From positions 1-50,845 of the forward strand of contig JASFTV010000001.1 in NCBI GenBank assembly GCA_050050615.1: 50,845 bases of DNA, in the 5' to 3' direction. The notes under the pieces were generated by a model. That model was given only the letters and a program-made list of their open reading frames with translations. It ran no database searches and had not been told where the DNA came from. A program made the position numbers and the translations under genes. Position 1 is the first letter of the stretch, and each line of letters starts with the position of its first letter. Positions 15,451-24,483 of this stretch are shown here, piece by piece. This stretch comes from JASFTV01 sp050050615 (GTDB lineage Bacteria > Desulfobacterota > DSM-4660 > Desulfatiglandales > HGW-15).

Positions 15451-15825
15451 TTACTCCAATCTTCTCCCCTGCCTCACAAATTCCTCAAAGGAACAGTCAG
15501 GATTGATGCCGGGGCAGGCCTCTTTTGCCATCTCCCAGGTCTCCTTATCCTTGAGCAGGGCAGGGTAAAAGGGCCATAGAGCACAGAGCCGTGGCTTGAC
15601 CGGATGGATCAGACAAAGCCTTTCTTGATCGTAAAGGATGCAGTAACCGTCCGGTCCGGTCTTGATAGAGATCTTGTTATTTTCTTCGTGGCAAAACTGG
15701 GAGATGAAAGCTTGCCTAAGGATTTCCAGGAAACCGGCGATTCTATCAATTTCTTCGATCTGAACGGTGGTGCCACCCTCACCGTAGCAACAGGTTCCGC
15801 ATTTCTTACATTCAAACGCTTTCAT
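15451..15825 (-). CDS. YkgJ-family cysteine-cluster protein
   Basis: The 124-residue protein begins MKAFECKKCGTCCYGEGG, the CxxCGxCC signature of the YkgJ (UPF0153) family, followed by YCILYDQERLCLIHPVKPRLC near 62-82 with further conserved cysteines. Such proteins probably hold zinc or an Fe-S cluster; their function is not established. A weak ribosome-binding context precedes the ATG. It is 77 bases upstream of comF on the same strand. Confidence 0.85.
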   Translation of the reverse strand: MKAFECKKCGTCCYGEGGTTVQIEEIDRIAGFLEILRQAFISQFCHEENNKISIKTGPDGYCILYDQERLCLIHPVKPRLCALWPFYPALLKDKETWEMAKEACPGINPDCSFEEFVRQGRRLE

Positions 15826-15969
15826 AGGTTAAGTAGGCCAAAGTGAGTAAAGTGACTGGATTGAATGAAAGTGCCAAAAGCGAAATAAAGCGAGTAAAGG
15901 AGTGCGCGCGTGATTCCCAAAGAAAGCAATCAACGAATTAGCCAATAAACCAGTCAACCAATCGGCCAA

Positions 15970-18876
15970 TCAACAAATTAACTTCTCCAGGTTCCAGTCG
16001 ACGCGCAGCCGGACCCTTTGGTCATCCTGCTTCGTTTTGTAAATGAGGTAGCCGTTCTTGAGGCCATATTGGAAGAGATCTCTTGTGATGGCCACATCGT
16101 GCCGGCAATATTCGATCACTTTGTCGATCTGCCCTTGCTTGAACCATTCCAAGGCCTGAAGACCGTCCGCGGTCTTGCCTTGATCTAAAGTCTCCACGGC
16201 CAGGTGTTCAAGTCCAAGGCGAAAGCCGAGTCGCCGATAAATGTCCTCAAGGATGTCGAAAGTGGTCAGTTCCATGAGGTCCTTGGCCGAATAGGCCCCT
16301 AAGACCGCATAATCGAATCTTTTGATATTGAAGCCCACCACCAGATCCGCTTTTTCAAGACGGGCAAATAGCTCTTCGATCTCATCCTCCATGAAGATTT
16401 CAAAACGGTTTTCTAGGGTGTCGAAGATGACAGCCACGGAGACACCCATAAGATGACTGTTCTGCCAACCTCCCACCTCTTCGGCGGATCTCCGGGTCTC
16501 CACATCAAGGTAGATGATCCTCGGTTCAGTGGGTGCAGGTTGGTGTGCCTCTTCCATGGGGGAAATGGGTTGTGGCTCGATGTCTCCTTCCGCCTCCAGG
16601 AATTGCCCCAGGGAAATGTGCCCCAGAAGGAATTCCAGGATCGTGATAGCCGCTTTTTTATCCAAGGGTTTGTTTCCTGAACCGCATTTCGGTGAATGGA
16701 TGCATGATGGACAGCCATCTTCACATTCACAGTTGTTGAGATGATCCAGGGTTTTCTCCAGGAGCTCAAGAACAATCTCAAAACCATGTTGTGCCAGGCC
16801 CACACCTCCTGGATATCCGTCATAGATGAAGATTGCGCTTTTGCCGACCTGGGGGTGGTATGTATAGCAGATGCCGCCGATATCGTTTCTGTCACAGAGG
16901 GCGAAAAGAGGAAAGATGCCTATGGCGGCATGTTCAACAGCGTGGATGCCGCCCATGAAATGAAGCCCTTTGTCCTCGATGATTTTGTGTATAGGGGTTT
17001 CGATCTCGATCCAGAACCCGATGGTCTCGAATATTTGTGGCGGCAACTCCAGAGGATAGACACCGAGCAACTCTTGACCGGGCAGGGCCCGTTTTTCATA
17101 ACCCGTGATCGATTCGGTCACCTTAAGCAGTCCTTCCCGGACGAGAAACTGTCCCTTTGGCCTGCTGCGATTGATTCGGATGATCTCGGTCTCTTTTTCG
17201 GTGCGTGCCCTCGTGAAATATTTGAGCTCGGATTGGTGAGCGATGATATCTTTCTTTTCGAGGTCTAGATCATGGACCAGATACTGCCTGGCTCGATGCA
17301 GATAAACGGCCCCCGGATGACATTCCTTAAACGCCCTGATGCCGTCGACGGTGCCAATCGCCTCGCCAGTCTTTTTTTCAAAGACGGTGTAAGTCTCTCC
17401 TGTGGAGCGGATATTCACCTGCTGGTGGGGACGGCGCTTTGTGGCAAACCAGGTGGGTTTGCCCTCTACTGTGCGTGTCAGGCTCCCCTCCATTTCCAGT
17501 CCTTCAAGGCGATGGGCCAGGTCTTTTGACCAGAATTGTGCATCGTCGAGGGTGATCGGTTTTTCAGCAGCAGCGCAGGGCAGGTGGGCGTCAACCACAT
17601 AGGGATTATGGGGGTCGAGAATGGCCGCTTCAAAGGATCTCTTAAAGAAGTCGTCGGGGTGTTTCATAAAGTACTGATCCAAGGCGTCCGGCTTAGCGAG
17701 AAGGATGATCATCGACTCCCTTCCAGAGCGGCCCACCCGGCCGCCCCGTTGCCACGTATCGATGATCGTGCCGGGGTAGCCTACCAGAAGACAAATATCC
17801 AGATAACCGATATCAATTCCCATCTCCAAGGCGCTGGTGGACACAACGCCAAGCAAATCGCCGCTTGCCAGTCTCCTTTCTATATGTCGCCTTTCTTCGG
17901 GCATAAATCCGGCGCGGTACGAGCTTATCCTTCTGCGAAGGTGGGGAGACAACTGGGAAACCCAAACGTGAATCAATTCCGTAATCTTCCTGGACCCGGT
18001 AAAGGCGATCGTCCTGAAACCTGACTGAACGCAGTGTATGAAGAGCCTGGCCGCGGAAAAATTTGGGCTTGATGCGGGGTTCAGGAAAAAGAAGTGTTGG
18101 CCAGACCTCGGAGACCCGCTGGCATCGACCACCTCAATGCTTTCTTCAATAAGGCTTTCTCCGAAAGTTTTGGGATTGTTGATTGTGGCGGATAGGAGGA
18201 CAAACTGGGGTCTCGACCTGTAAAGGCTACAGAGCCTCTTTAACCTTCGGATGATCTGGTTCATGTGAGAACCGAATATGCCGCGATATGTATGGACCTC
18301 ATCCAGGACGACAAAAGAAAGATTCTCAAAAAGCTTCTCCCAATTCTGATGGTAGGCGAGGATAGCGCGATGGAGCATATCTGGGTTCGTGACAAGAATT
18401 TCAGGAATCTTGGCCCTGATTTGCTTTCGCCTGTACGCTGATGTGTCGCCATCATAGATCTTCGCGGAGATCTCTCTATCCTTAATCCCTTTGATCATGC
18501 TGGATAGGTTTTTTAGTTGATCCTGTTCCAGGGCTTTTAAAGGGAATACATACAAAGACTTTGCAGTTTCGTTCTCAAGGAGCACTTCAAGAACAGAGAT
18601 GTTGTAGATCAGGCTCTTGCCGCTTGCTGTGGGCGTGGCGACCAGGACATTCTTACCCTCTCTAATGAGTCTTAAGGCGTCCCCCTGGTGCTTGAAAAGG
18701 TCTCTGATTCCATGCTGTTGTAGAATATTGGTTACTTGGGCGGGAAGATGTGGGTCCTCCCCGTATGCGGCCTTAACAGGGGGAATATGTCGATAGTACA
18801 CCGTTGCAGGTCCGAATTCCGGGTCGTTTTTGATGGTATTGACATATTCAGTGAGCTCTAATTGACCTCTATTCAT
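15970..18876 (-). CDS. DEAD/DEAH helicase fused to DEDD exonuclease (MrfA-MrfB-like)
   Basis: The roughly 968-residue protein joins two units. First is a superfamily 2 helicase of the YprA/MrfA type: FKHQGDALRLI (Q-motif region), VATPTASGKS (Walker A), VVLDEVHTYRG (DEVH box), LLSATINNP (motif III), QRGGRVGRSGR (motif VI), then a DUF1998 region with CECEDGCPSCIHSPKCGSGN, a four-cysteine metal site. From about residue 770 an RNase H-fold exonuclease follows: IIYLDVETRRS (Asp-x-Glu), VVGFNIKRFDYAVL (Asp) and YCRHDVAITRDLF (His-Asp). In Bacillus MrfA and MrfB are separate proteins that excise mitomycin C adducts; here they share one chain. The ATG at 18876 overlaps the stop of the upstream small gene; an in-frame TTG at 18912 is possible. 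Confidence 0.88.
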   Translation of the reverse strand: MNRGQLELTEYVNTIKNDPEFGPATVYYRHIPPVKAAYGEDPHLPAQVTNILQQHGIRDLFKHQGDALRLIREGKNVLVATPTASGKSLIYNISVLEVLLENETAKSLYVFPLKALEQDQLKNLSSMIKGIKDREISAKIYDGDTSAYRRKQIRAKIPEILVTNPDMLHRAILAYHQNWEKLFENLSFVVLDEVHTYRGIFGSHMNQIIRRLKRLCSLYRSRPQFVLLSATINNPKTFGESLIEESIEVVDASGSPRSGQHFFFLNPASSPNFSAARLFIHCVQSGFRTIAFTGSRKITELIHVWVSQLSPHLRRRISSYRAGFMPEERRHIERRLASGDLLGVVSTSALEMGIDIGYLDICLLVGYPGTIIDTWQRGGRVGRSGRESMIILLAKPDALDQYFMKHPDDFFKRSFEAAILDPHNPYVVDAHLPCAAAEKPITLDDAQFWSKDLAHRLEGLEMEGSLTRTVEGKPTWFATKRRPHQQVNIRSTGETYTVFEKKTGEAIGTVDGIRAFKECHPGAVYLHRARQYLVHDLDLEKKDIIAHQSELKYFTRARTEKETEIIRINRSRPKGQFLVREGLLKVTESITGYEKRALPGQELLGVYPLELPPQIFETIGFWIEIETPIHKIIEDKGLHFMGGIHAVEHAAIGIFPLFALCDRNDIGGICYTYHPQVGKSAIFIYDGYPGGVGLAQHGFEIVLELLEKTLDHLNNCECEDGCPSCIHSPKCGSGNKPLDKKAAITILEFLLGHISLGQFLEAEGDIEPQPISPMEEAHQPAPTEPRIIYLDVETRRSAEEVGGWQNSHLMGVSVAVIFDTLENRFEIFMEDEIEELFARLEKADLVVGFNIKRFDYAVLGAYSAKDLMELTTFDILEDIYRRLGFRLGLEHLAVETLDQGKTADGLQALEWFKQGQIDKVIEYCRHDVAITRDLFQYGLKNGYLIYKTKQDDQRVRLRVDWNLEKLIC

Positions 18877-19198
18877 CCTTCTTACCGAACTTGCTTCGCA
18901 TGTGTTGGGCAATCTGTTCGTGAGTCGGCTTGGGGCTTATCTTTTCCCTTCGCGCTGCTTCTGCTTTTGCCTCCTTGATAACATCACTCATAAAGGTATC
19001 TTTTTCGGAACTCCAGGAACTCCAGCCCTCCACATCGATGTATTCGTTGTAGGAGGTCAAGTAGTGCGGGTCATAGAGGCGGACCCCCTTCTCTTCGTCA
19101 AACTCATAGGTGACCCCGTTTCCGTTGAAGTGTTGGAAATCCTTTTCCTTTAATCCCATCTTTTTCAGAAGTTTCTTATGGTCTTCTCTAATTTCCAT
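18869..19198 (-). CDS. Conserved-looking 109-residue protein upstream of the helicase
   Basis: I do not recognise this family. The protein is acidic and basic throughout, without membrane segment or signal peptide. Its central part (YEFDEEKGVRLYDPHYLTSY near 30-49) is followed by EGWSSWSSEKDTFM and a charged helix rich in Lys, Glu and Ala. The stop lies inside the first codons of the helicase gene (8-base overlap), which implies coupled translation and suggests a function linked to it, perhaps as an accessory subunit. Confidence 0.6.
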   Translation of the reverse strand: MEIREDHKKLLKKMGLKEKDFQHFNGNGVTYEFDEEKGVRLYDPHYLTSYNEYIDVEGWSSWSSEKDTFMSDVIKEAKAEAARREKISPKPTHEQIAQHMRSKFGKKDE

Positions 19199-19223
19199 TT
19201 CTTACCTCGTATCTCGTGTTGCT

Positions 19224-19515
19224 TATCGCAAATAACTTGACATATTTCAATCGCAGCGGGGGCCGTCGGGATTGGTCGCCCAGACCGCAATCCTGCCCTT
19301 CATTGTGCGGGACTACTCATTGCCCATCAAAGGGGTTACGTAAAATTCTAACCGGACACTCCTGAAGGGCACCAAATTTTTGCCACTCGCCACGGAGCAG
19401 CCCTGCAAGAGTCCCTTTCAAGCGGAGATACCCTTCTGTGCCCCGCTCTTTGAGCGGGGCGGCCCCCGGTCGTGATTGTCATTTGGATAGGTAATCTATT
19501 TTACCACACACTGGC
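19224..19515 (-). repeat. Interrupted copy of the 13.2-kb repeat
   Basis: Bases 19224-19267 match 13255-13299 in inverted orientation, and about 19465-19515 match 13215-13254. Between the two halves lie about 200 extra bases absent from the other copy, including a perfect hairpin CCCCGCTC-TTT-GAGCGGGG at 19441-19459. Either material inserted here or the 13-kb copy lost it. No gene is visible in the 19199-19616 gap. Confidence 0.65.
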
Positions 19516-19616
19516 CCTACTGATACCCTTTGTTTTCCTCTTGTCCCGGAAGCTTTCGGGACGGGAGAAAAAGATTAGAGCTGTGCATCCTTTGCGTCTC
19601 CGCGTTGAGACGATGT

Positions 19617-21605
19617 TCAATTGCTTTGCTCATGGGCCAGATCTTTTTTGGCCGATGCCAGTTCCTCCTGTTTATATTCCCATCTTCCCATCAACCGTTC
19701 CAGTTTTTTCCTGACCTCTCCGTATTCGTTCAGAAGGGGCAGGCTTTTTTTCTTGTCTTTAAAGATACCCGGGTCTGAAAGCCTTTTCTCAATCTCCTTT
19801 TTTCTCTTTTCCAGATCGTCAATTCTCTCTTCTAGTTGACGCAATGCTTCGTGTATCGGTTTCAGAGTGGCGGCAATGAAACGCCGTCTCTCCGCCTTCT
19901 CTCTTCTTTTCATCTTTCGACTCTGCAGGCTAGGGCGGGGCGTGCTCTGAGTGGACGGCATTGTCGCTTGCTGGGCGATGGTGAGCATGTCCTTCTCATG
20001 CATCGAGAGATGGTCAAAATACTCATAAAGGGTGCCGGGATACGCCACAATGCTTTGATCCCTTATATCCCATATCTTTGTAGCCAGCCTGTTGACAAAG
20101 GACTGGTTGTGGGAGACGAAAATCAAGGTACCGTTGAACTCGGCCAAGGCATCTATAAGGATTTCCGATGACACAATGTCAAGATGATTGGTGGGCTCAT
20201 CCATAACCATCAGATTTCCGGGCTTTACCAGAATCTTTGCCAGGGACACACGCGCCCTCTCCCCGCCGGACAGGATGCCCACAGCCTTTTCCACCTCTTT
20301 TCCTGGAAAAAGAAAGGCGCCGCAGACCCCTTTCACAAAGCTAACGCTTTCGTGAGGGACCACTTGATAAACTTCCTCGACGATCGTTTTATTGGGGTCA
20401 AGCATCTCGGAGTGATGTTGGGCGTAATAGCTCCTGCTGACCCCGTGGCCCAAAATCAGCTCGCCTTGATCCGGGTCGAGTTCGCCAGCCACCATTCTTA
20501 GAAGGGTAGTCTTACCCGCGCCGTTCGGGCCAATAATGGCAATCCGTTCCCCGCGCAGGACTCTCAGATTAAGATTCTTGTACAGGATCTTGTGATCAAA
20601 ACCTTTTGAGACACCCTCGATGGTGACCACGACCCGGCCGCTCCGGCTTACTTTGGGAAAGGAAAAATGGATACGCTTTTCCTTTTTGTGGGTTTCGATC
20701 AACGCCATCTTATCGAGCAATTTTATTTTGCTCTGGGCTTGTCTCGCCTTAGAGGCTTTGGCTCGAAACCTTTCTATGAATCTTCTGGCTTCTTTGACTT
20801 TTTGCTCCTGGTTTCGGGCCCTTGCTTCTAAGGTCTTTCTCTCCTCCTCACGCGCCTTCAGATAAAGATCGTAATTCCCCTTATAGACCCTCATGCCCTC
20901 TGGCTCAAGACCGATACACCGTTCTATCTGTCGGTTCAAGAAATCCCTGTCGTGACAGATAAGTATCATCGCCCCCTTGTAACCCTGAAGGAATTCCTCC
21001 AGCCAGCGCACAGAAGGTAGATCCAGGTGATTGGTTGGCTCATCAAGGAGGAGCAAGTCCGGATTCTGATAGAGAAGACGGCCTAAGGCGGCCCGCATTT
21101 TCCAGCCTCCACTAAGGGAAGCAAGCGGTTTTTCAAAATCCTCTGACTTAAATCCCAGGCCCAGCAATATTTTTTCCGCCTTATGCGTGGGAAAGCGGGC
21201 ATCCAGGTCAATCAGCTCTTGGTGTATTTCGGCCAATCTGGCCGCTGTTTTTTCTTGCGCTTCTTGATCCGGGTTGTCCTTGAGGGAGCGTTCGATATTC
21301 GTCATCTCAAGCCTTAGCCGGTTACGAGACGGGATAGCGTCCAGAAGCGATTGGCGTAGGGTGCCGAATAGGGTTTCGTAGATGTCCTGAGGCAGGTATC
21401 CGATTCGAGTTCCTTTGGCGATTCTTATCTCTCCATGGTCTGGGGTGACCTCTCCGACGAGAAGCCTCAAGAGGGTGGTCTTTCCTGACCCGTTGGGCCC
21501 GACGAGGCCGATATGTTGCCCAGGCTCAACCTGAACATTTATCTCATGAAAAAGCTCCTTGCCCGAGAAGGCAAGGGAAAGATTTAGCAGCGTTACAAGA
21601 CTCAT
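19617..21605 (-). CDS. ABC-F family ATPase (Uup/YheS-like)
   Basis: The 662-residue protein has two ABC domains on one chain and no membrane segment, the layout of ABC-F translation factors that act on the ribosome. Domain 1: GLVGPNGSGKTT near 33, LSGGWKMRAAL near 164, LLLDEPTNHLDL near 186. Domain 2: IIGPNGAGKTT near 352, LSGGERARVSLA near 445, MVMDEPTNHLD near 466. A charged linker lies between them (about 240-315), and a C-terminal coiled coil (about 560-655) follows as in Uup. Resistance-type ABC-F proteins exist, but this looks like a housekeeping member. A 418-base repeat-containing gap separates it from the next gene downstream. Confidence 0.92.
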   Translation of the reverse strand: MSLVTLLNLSLAFSGKELFHEINVQVEPGQHIGLVGPNGSGKTTLLRLLVGEVTPDHGEIRIAKGTRIGYLPQDIYETLFGTLRQSLLDAIPSRNRLRLEMTNIERSLKDNPDQEAQEKTAARLAEIHQELIDLDARFPTHKAEKILLGLGFKSEDFEKPLASLSGGWKMRAALGRLLYQNPDLLLLDEPTNHLDLPSVRWLEEFLQGYKGAMILICHDRDFLNRQIERCIGLEPEGMRVYKGNYDLYLKAREEERKTLEARARNQEQKVKEARRFIERFRAKASKARQAQSKIKLLDKMALIETHKKEKRIHFSFPKVSRSGRVVVTIEGVSKGFDHKILYKNLNLRVLRGERIAIIGPNGAGKTTLLRMVAGELDPDQGELILGHGVSRSYYAQHHSEMLDPNKTIVEEVYQVVPHESVSFVKGVCGAFLFPGKEVEKAVGILSGGERARVSLAKILVKPGNLMVMDEPTNHLDIVSSEILIDALAEFNGTLIFVSHNQSFVNRLATKIWDIRDQSIVAYPGTLYEYFDHLSMHEKDMLTIAQQATMPSTQSTPRPSLQSRKMKRREKAERRRFIAATLKPIHEALRQLEERIDDLEKRKKEIEKRLSDPGIFKDKKKSLPLLNEYGEVRKKLERLMGRWEYKQEELASAKKDLAHEQSN

Positions 21606-21720
21606 AATAAAAAGGACTGATTTATTTGATTGTCGGAAGAGACTGTGTTAGAGATAGTCCGTGCCGAGATCGGCAAGGATAGTCATATCAAATTATCCCC
21701 CCCATGTCATCTAGCGAGGC

Positions 21721-21744
21721 TATAATAGGCAAACCGTGTTTGCC
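21721..21744 (+). promoter_or_regulatory. TATAAT box with adjacent 17-bp palindrome
   Basis: A perfect TATAAT at 21721-21726 is followed by GGCAAAC-CGT-GTTTGCC (21728-21744), a perfect 7+7 palindrome covering the expected transcription start. This is a natural place for a repressor operator in front of the acyl-CoA synthetase gene. No good -35 hexamer is found (the region is C-rich), so an activator may be needed or the box may be chance. Confidence 0.4.
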
Positions 21745-21893
21745 GAGAGGGAGAATTATCTTTATGGCCTCAGCAACTTAGAGGATTGAATGCGAACCGT
21801 AAGGCAGGGACCGGGGTGGGCCAAGGAAATGATCCATGGTCCGTTGTCAAATTATGTCATAGGCAGCATCATGAATTATTGCGCGCGTTTTGT

Positions 21894-21916
21894 GGGGCGG
21901 GCGTGAAGCCCGCCCC
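21894..21916. repeat. GGGGCGGGC hairpin repeat unit
   Basis: GGGGCGGGC (21894-21902), loop GTGAA, GCCCGCCCC (21908-21916) form a perfect 9-bp stem, followed by CGCCCCTACG. This resembles small dispersed GC hairpins found between genes in many bacteria. It lies in the 5' untranslated region of the next gene. Apart from this and the promoter-like site, the 21606-21965 gap shows nothing. Confidence 0.5.
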
Positions 21917-21965
21917 TAGTCGCCCCTACGCAAAAACAGCGCAAGGAGAGGTACAAGGAGGGGTT

Positions 21966-23558
21966 ATGGAAATTGTACGCAAAACCATTGGCCAGATGCT
22001 CGACGAGATTGCTGAGAGGTATTCCGATCACGATGTCCTGATCCACACAGACGTGGGCATCCGTTACAATTACGGCATTTTTTTGTGGGAGGTAGAGCGG
22101 GCTGCCAAGGGCATGATCAAAATGGGTATAAAAAAAGGGGACAAGGTCGCTCTGTGGGCACCCAATATTCCTGAATGGATTGTCGCACAGATCGCCCTGA
22201 CCAAGATTGGGGCCATTTTCATCCCTGTTGATCCCGGTGCCGGGCAGGATGATCTACACTACATTCTGGAGCAATCGGATTCAAAGGCGATTATTATGGC
22301 AAGGGGCGTGGAGAATGAGGCCTATTTGGACATGATTTTTGCTGTTCGAGGCGACCTATCCTCCCTGGAACATATTTTTCTCTTTACCCCACACCCTTAT
22401 CCAGAGACTATGACGTGGGCGGAACTCACAGCGCTGGGAGATGAGGTTGATATTGAAATCCTTCAAGAAAGGGAGAAGGAGATTCGCCCGGACGATCCTG
22501 TCGCTATCATGTACACCTCGGGAACGACGGGCATGCCAAAAGGCGTTATCCTGGACCATCTGGGTCTCATCAACAAATCCATAGCTTCCACAAAGAGGCA
22601 AGGACTGACTTATCAGGACAAACTTTGTTTGTTTTTTCCCTTGTTCCATATGTTCGGCAACACATGTATCACTCTCGCAGGTCTCTTAATAGGGGCGACC
22701 ATCATTATGCCCTGCCTCAGCTTTGATCCATCCAAGATCCTAAAAGCAATTTATGAAGAAAAATGCAGTGCCCTTTACGGTTCACCGAGTATGATCATAG
22801 CGCTTCTAGATCATCCAGAGTTTAAACAAAACAGGTGGAGCACTGTGACCAAAGGGACATTAGGGGGATCTCCCTGCCCTATGGAACTGATGAAAAGGCT
22901 TGTCCAGAACGTGGGTGTGTCGGATATTACCGTAGCCTACGGCATCACGGAAGCTTCCTCTTGGATCACCATGACGCACCCCAATGATCCTTTGGAGCTT
23001 AGGGTATCCACCATCGGCACCCCATTAGAATGCAACCAAGTCAAAATTGTAGATCCTGTGACCGGAGAAGATTTGCCTCCCAACAGCCAAGGAGAACTCT
23101 GTATCAGGGGTCTTCTGATGAAGGCTTACTATAAAATGCCTGCGGCAACAACTGCAGCTATTGATAAGGAAGAGTGGTTCCATTCGGGCGATATGGGTGA
23201 GATGGATGAAAAGGGTTATGTGAAAATTACGGGGCGGCTAAAAGATGTAATCATTAGAGATGGGGTTGAGATCCATCCCGCTGAAGTGGAAGAGATGCTT
23301 TACGGGATTCCTGAGGTCTCTGAAGCCCAGGTATTTGGTTTTCCCCATCCAGGAAAAGGCCAGGAAGTGGCAGCCTGGATAAAGTTGAGACAAGGAGCAA
23401 ATCTATCGCTCGATGACTTGGTCGGATATGCAAGGAGGCATTTCGCTAAAGAAAAAGTCCCGCACTACTTTAAATTTGTTTCCGGTTTTCCTATGACGCG
23501 ATCAGGCAAAGTACAGAAGTTCAAACTCGCTGAGATGGCCGAGAAGGAGTATCTCTAG
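21966..23558 (+). CDS. AMP-dependent acyl-CoA synthetase
   Basis: This enzyme would activate a carboxylic acid with ATP and join it to CoA. The 530-residue protein has IMYTSGTTGMPKGVI near residue 180 (AMP-binding P-loop), VAYGITEAS near 325, WFHSGDMGEMDEKGYVKITG near 408-427, RLKDVIIRDGVEIHPAEVEE near 428-447 (hinge and A8) and TRSGKVQKFKL near 512 with the catalytic lysine of A10. The form resembles medium- or long-chain fatty-acyl-CoA synthetases; the substrate is unknown. The ATG at 21966 has AAGGAGG at 4 bases; in-frame sequence back to 21786 is untranslated repeat DNA. Confidence 0.92.
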   Translation: MEIVRKTIGQMLDEIAERYSDHDVLIHTDVGIRYNYGIFLWEVERAAKGMIKMGIKKGDKVALWAPNIPEWIVAQIALTKIGAIFIPVDPGAGQDDLHYILEQSDSKAIIMARGVENEAYLDMIFAVRGDLSSLEHIFLFTPHPYPETMTWAELTALGDEVDIEILQEREKEIRPDDPVAIMYTSGTTGMPKGVILDHLGLINKSIASTKRQGLTYQDKLCLFFPLFHMFGNTCITLAGLLIGATIIMPCLSFDPSKILKAIYEEKCSALYGSPSMIIALLDHPEFKQNRWSTVTKGTLGGSPCPMELMKRLVQNVGVSDITVAYGITEASSWITMTHPNDPLELRVSTIGTPLECNQVKIVDPVTGEDLPPNSQGELCIRGLLMKAYYKMPAATTAAIDKEEWFHSGDMGEMDEKGYVKITGRLKDVIIRDGVEIHPAEVEEMLYGIPEVSEAQVFGFPHPGKGQEVAAWIKLRQGANLSLDDLVGYARRHFAKEKVPHYFKFVSGFPMTRSGKVQKFKLAEMAEKEYL

Positions 23559-23589
23559 TGGCCAGGGATAACATATGCCCGTCTTTTGG

Positions 23590-24111
23590 CTACTTCGGGT
23601 TTTCGGATTGGTAGTCGCCAACAAGTCGGCTTACAGCGCCTCGAACCCTCTCTGGGATGCTGGCGACATCGTCCGTGGTGCCGGTATCCCTCATTTCCCA
23701 GGTGGGTGCCCATAGCCGAATGACTGGCTTTCGCGAAAGAAAGACCGATTGGCGAACCCTGATGCTTATGCTGTACATCTTGAGATCCACCCCTTGGATC
23801 GGAAAAACCCCTATGTCCACATCTAGAAGGGCGAGGGGATAACCTCGGGAGCGTTGTAATCGCTCGAATTCTTGCTGGGGGAGGATCGTAATGCCTGCTT
23901 TGCTCAACTGTTCTTCTGTGTCTGCTCGCAACTGATCCAAGTTGATCCCTGTAGTTTCCTGGGAGCCCTCTTGGGGTTGCACCCGTACGTACATGCTGGT
24001 GAGACCGCCAAGACTGGGGTTGGACTGGCTCTGAGCCAATCCCATAAAGAGCGGGCTTTGCCATAAGAAAGGAACAAGCACGAGAATCCACAAAAGCTTC
24101 TTACGGTCCAT
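23590..24111 (-). CDS. Secreted protein of unknown function (173 aa)
   Basis: AAGGAGG 6 bases before the ATG at 24111 fixes the start. The first 27 residues (MDRKKLLWILVLVPFLWQSP...) are a signal peptide, with likely cleavage after GLAQS or nearby. The rest alternates strands and helices (VRVQPQ near 39, LRADTEEQLSKAGITILPQQ near 56-75, LLDVDIGVFPI near 90) and resembles small envelope proteins with an LpoB/DUF-type alpha-beta fold, but I cannot assign a family. It lies 57 bases downstream of tatA on the same strand, possibly in one transcript. Confidence 0.75.
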   Translation of the reverse strand: MDRKKLLWILVLVPFLWQSPLFMGLAQSQSNPSLGGLTSMYVRVQPQEGSQETTGINLDQLRADTEEQLSKAGITILPQQEFERLQRSRGYPLALLDVDIGVFPIQGVDLKMYSISIRVRQSVFLSRKPVIRLWAPTWEMRDTGTTDDVASIPERVRGAVSRLVGDYQSENPK

Positions 24112-24168
24112 ATCATCCCTCCTTCTCTTACGTTTCCACCTTTGCCCGTAGAACATCCCGAAGCGGTT

Positions 24169-24483
24169 TCATGACTTGATAATGTCCTTCACTTTATCCA
24201 CCCTTTTCTTTACATCCATAACCTTTTTGACGCCCGGAGTCTGTTCAATGACCTTCTCGGTCAACTTATTCTCGAGATCTGGCGGCTCTTTCTGTTCCCC
24301 CTTCTCCTCTGTCTCATGATCGTTTTCGGATTCTTCTTCATGCTTCAATTGCTTTTTTACCTGTTTGAACTCCCTCAACGCGCCGCCAAGGCCCTTTCCG
24401 ATTTCTGGAAGCCTTTTGGCGCCGAAAATCAAGAAAATGATGACCCCGATAATGAGTAACTCCGTTGTTCCAAGACCAAACAT
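24169..24483 (-). CDS. tatA: Sec-independent translocase subunit TatA/TatE
   Basis: TatA forms the pore-like part of the twin-arginine translocase for folded proteins. The 104-residue protein has an N-terminal membrane helix (TELLIIGVIIFLIFG, about 6-20), the hinge FGAKRLPEIGKGLGGALREF (about 19-38) and a long charged tail. The FG and LPExGKGLGxA motifs are diagnostic. AAAAGGAG precedes the start. No tatC is in the window. It shares a strand with purM upstream and a secreted protein downstream. Confidence 0.93.
   Translation of the reverse strand: MFGLGTTELLIIGVIIFLIFGAKRLPEIGKGLGGALREFKQVKKQLKHEEESENDHETEEKGEQKEPPDLENKLTEKVIEQTPGVKKVMDVKKRVDKVKDIIKS

Noticed and set aside
15826..15969. Direct-repeat-like stretch with CCAATCAAC variants downstream of the helicase, considered as a CRISPR-like or tandem array.
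   Set aside because: Units are short and irregular with no constant spacer length; this is low-complexity degenerate sequence.
23555..24091. 178-codon minus-strand frame overlapping the secreted-protein gene in another frame.
   Set aside because: The frame starting at 24111 has a strong ribosome-binding site and a proper signal peptide; the other reads as a frame shadow.
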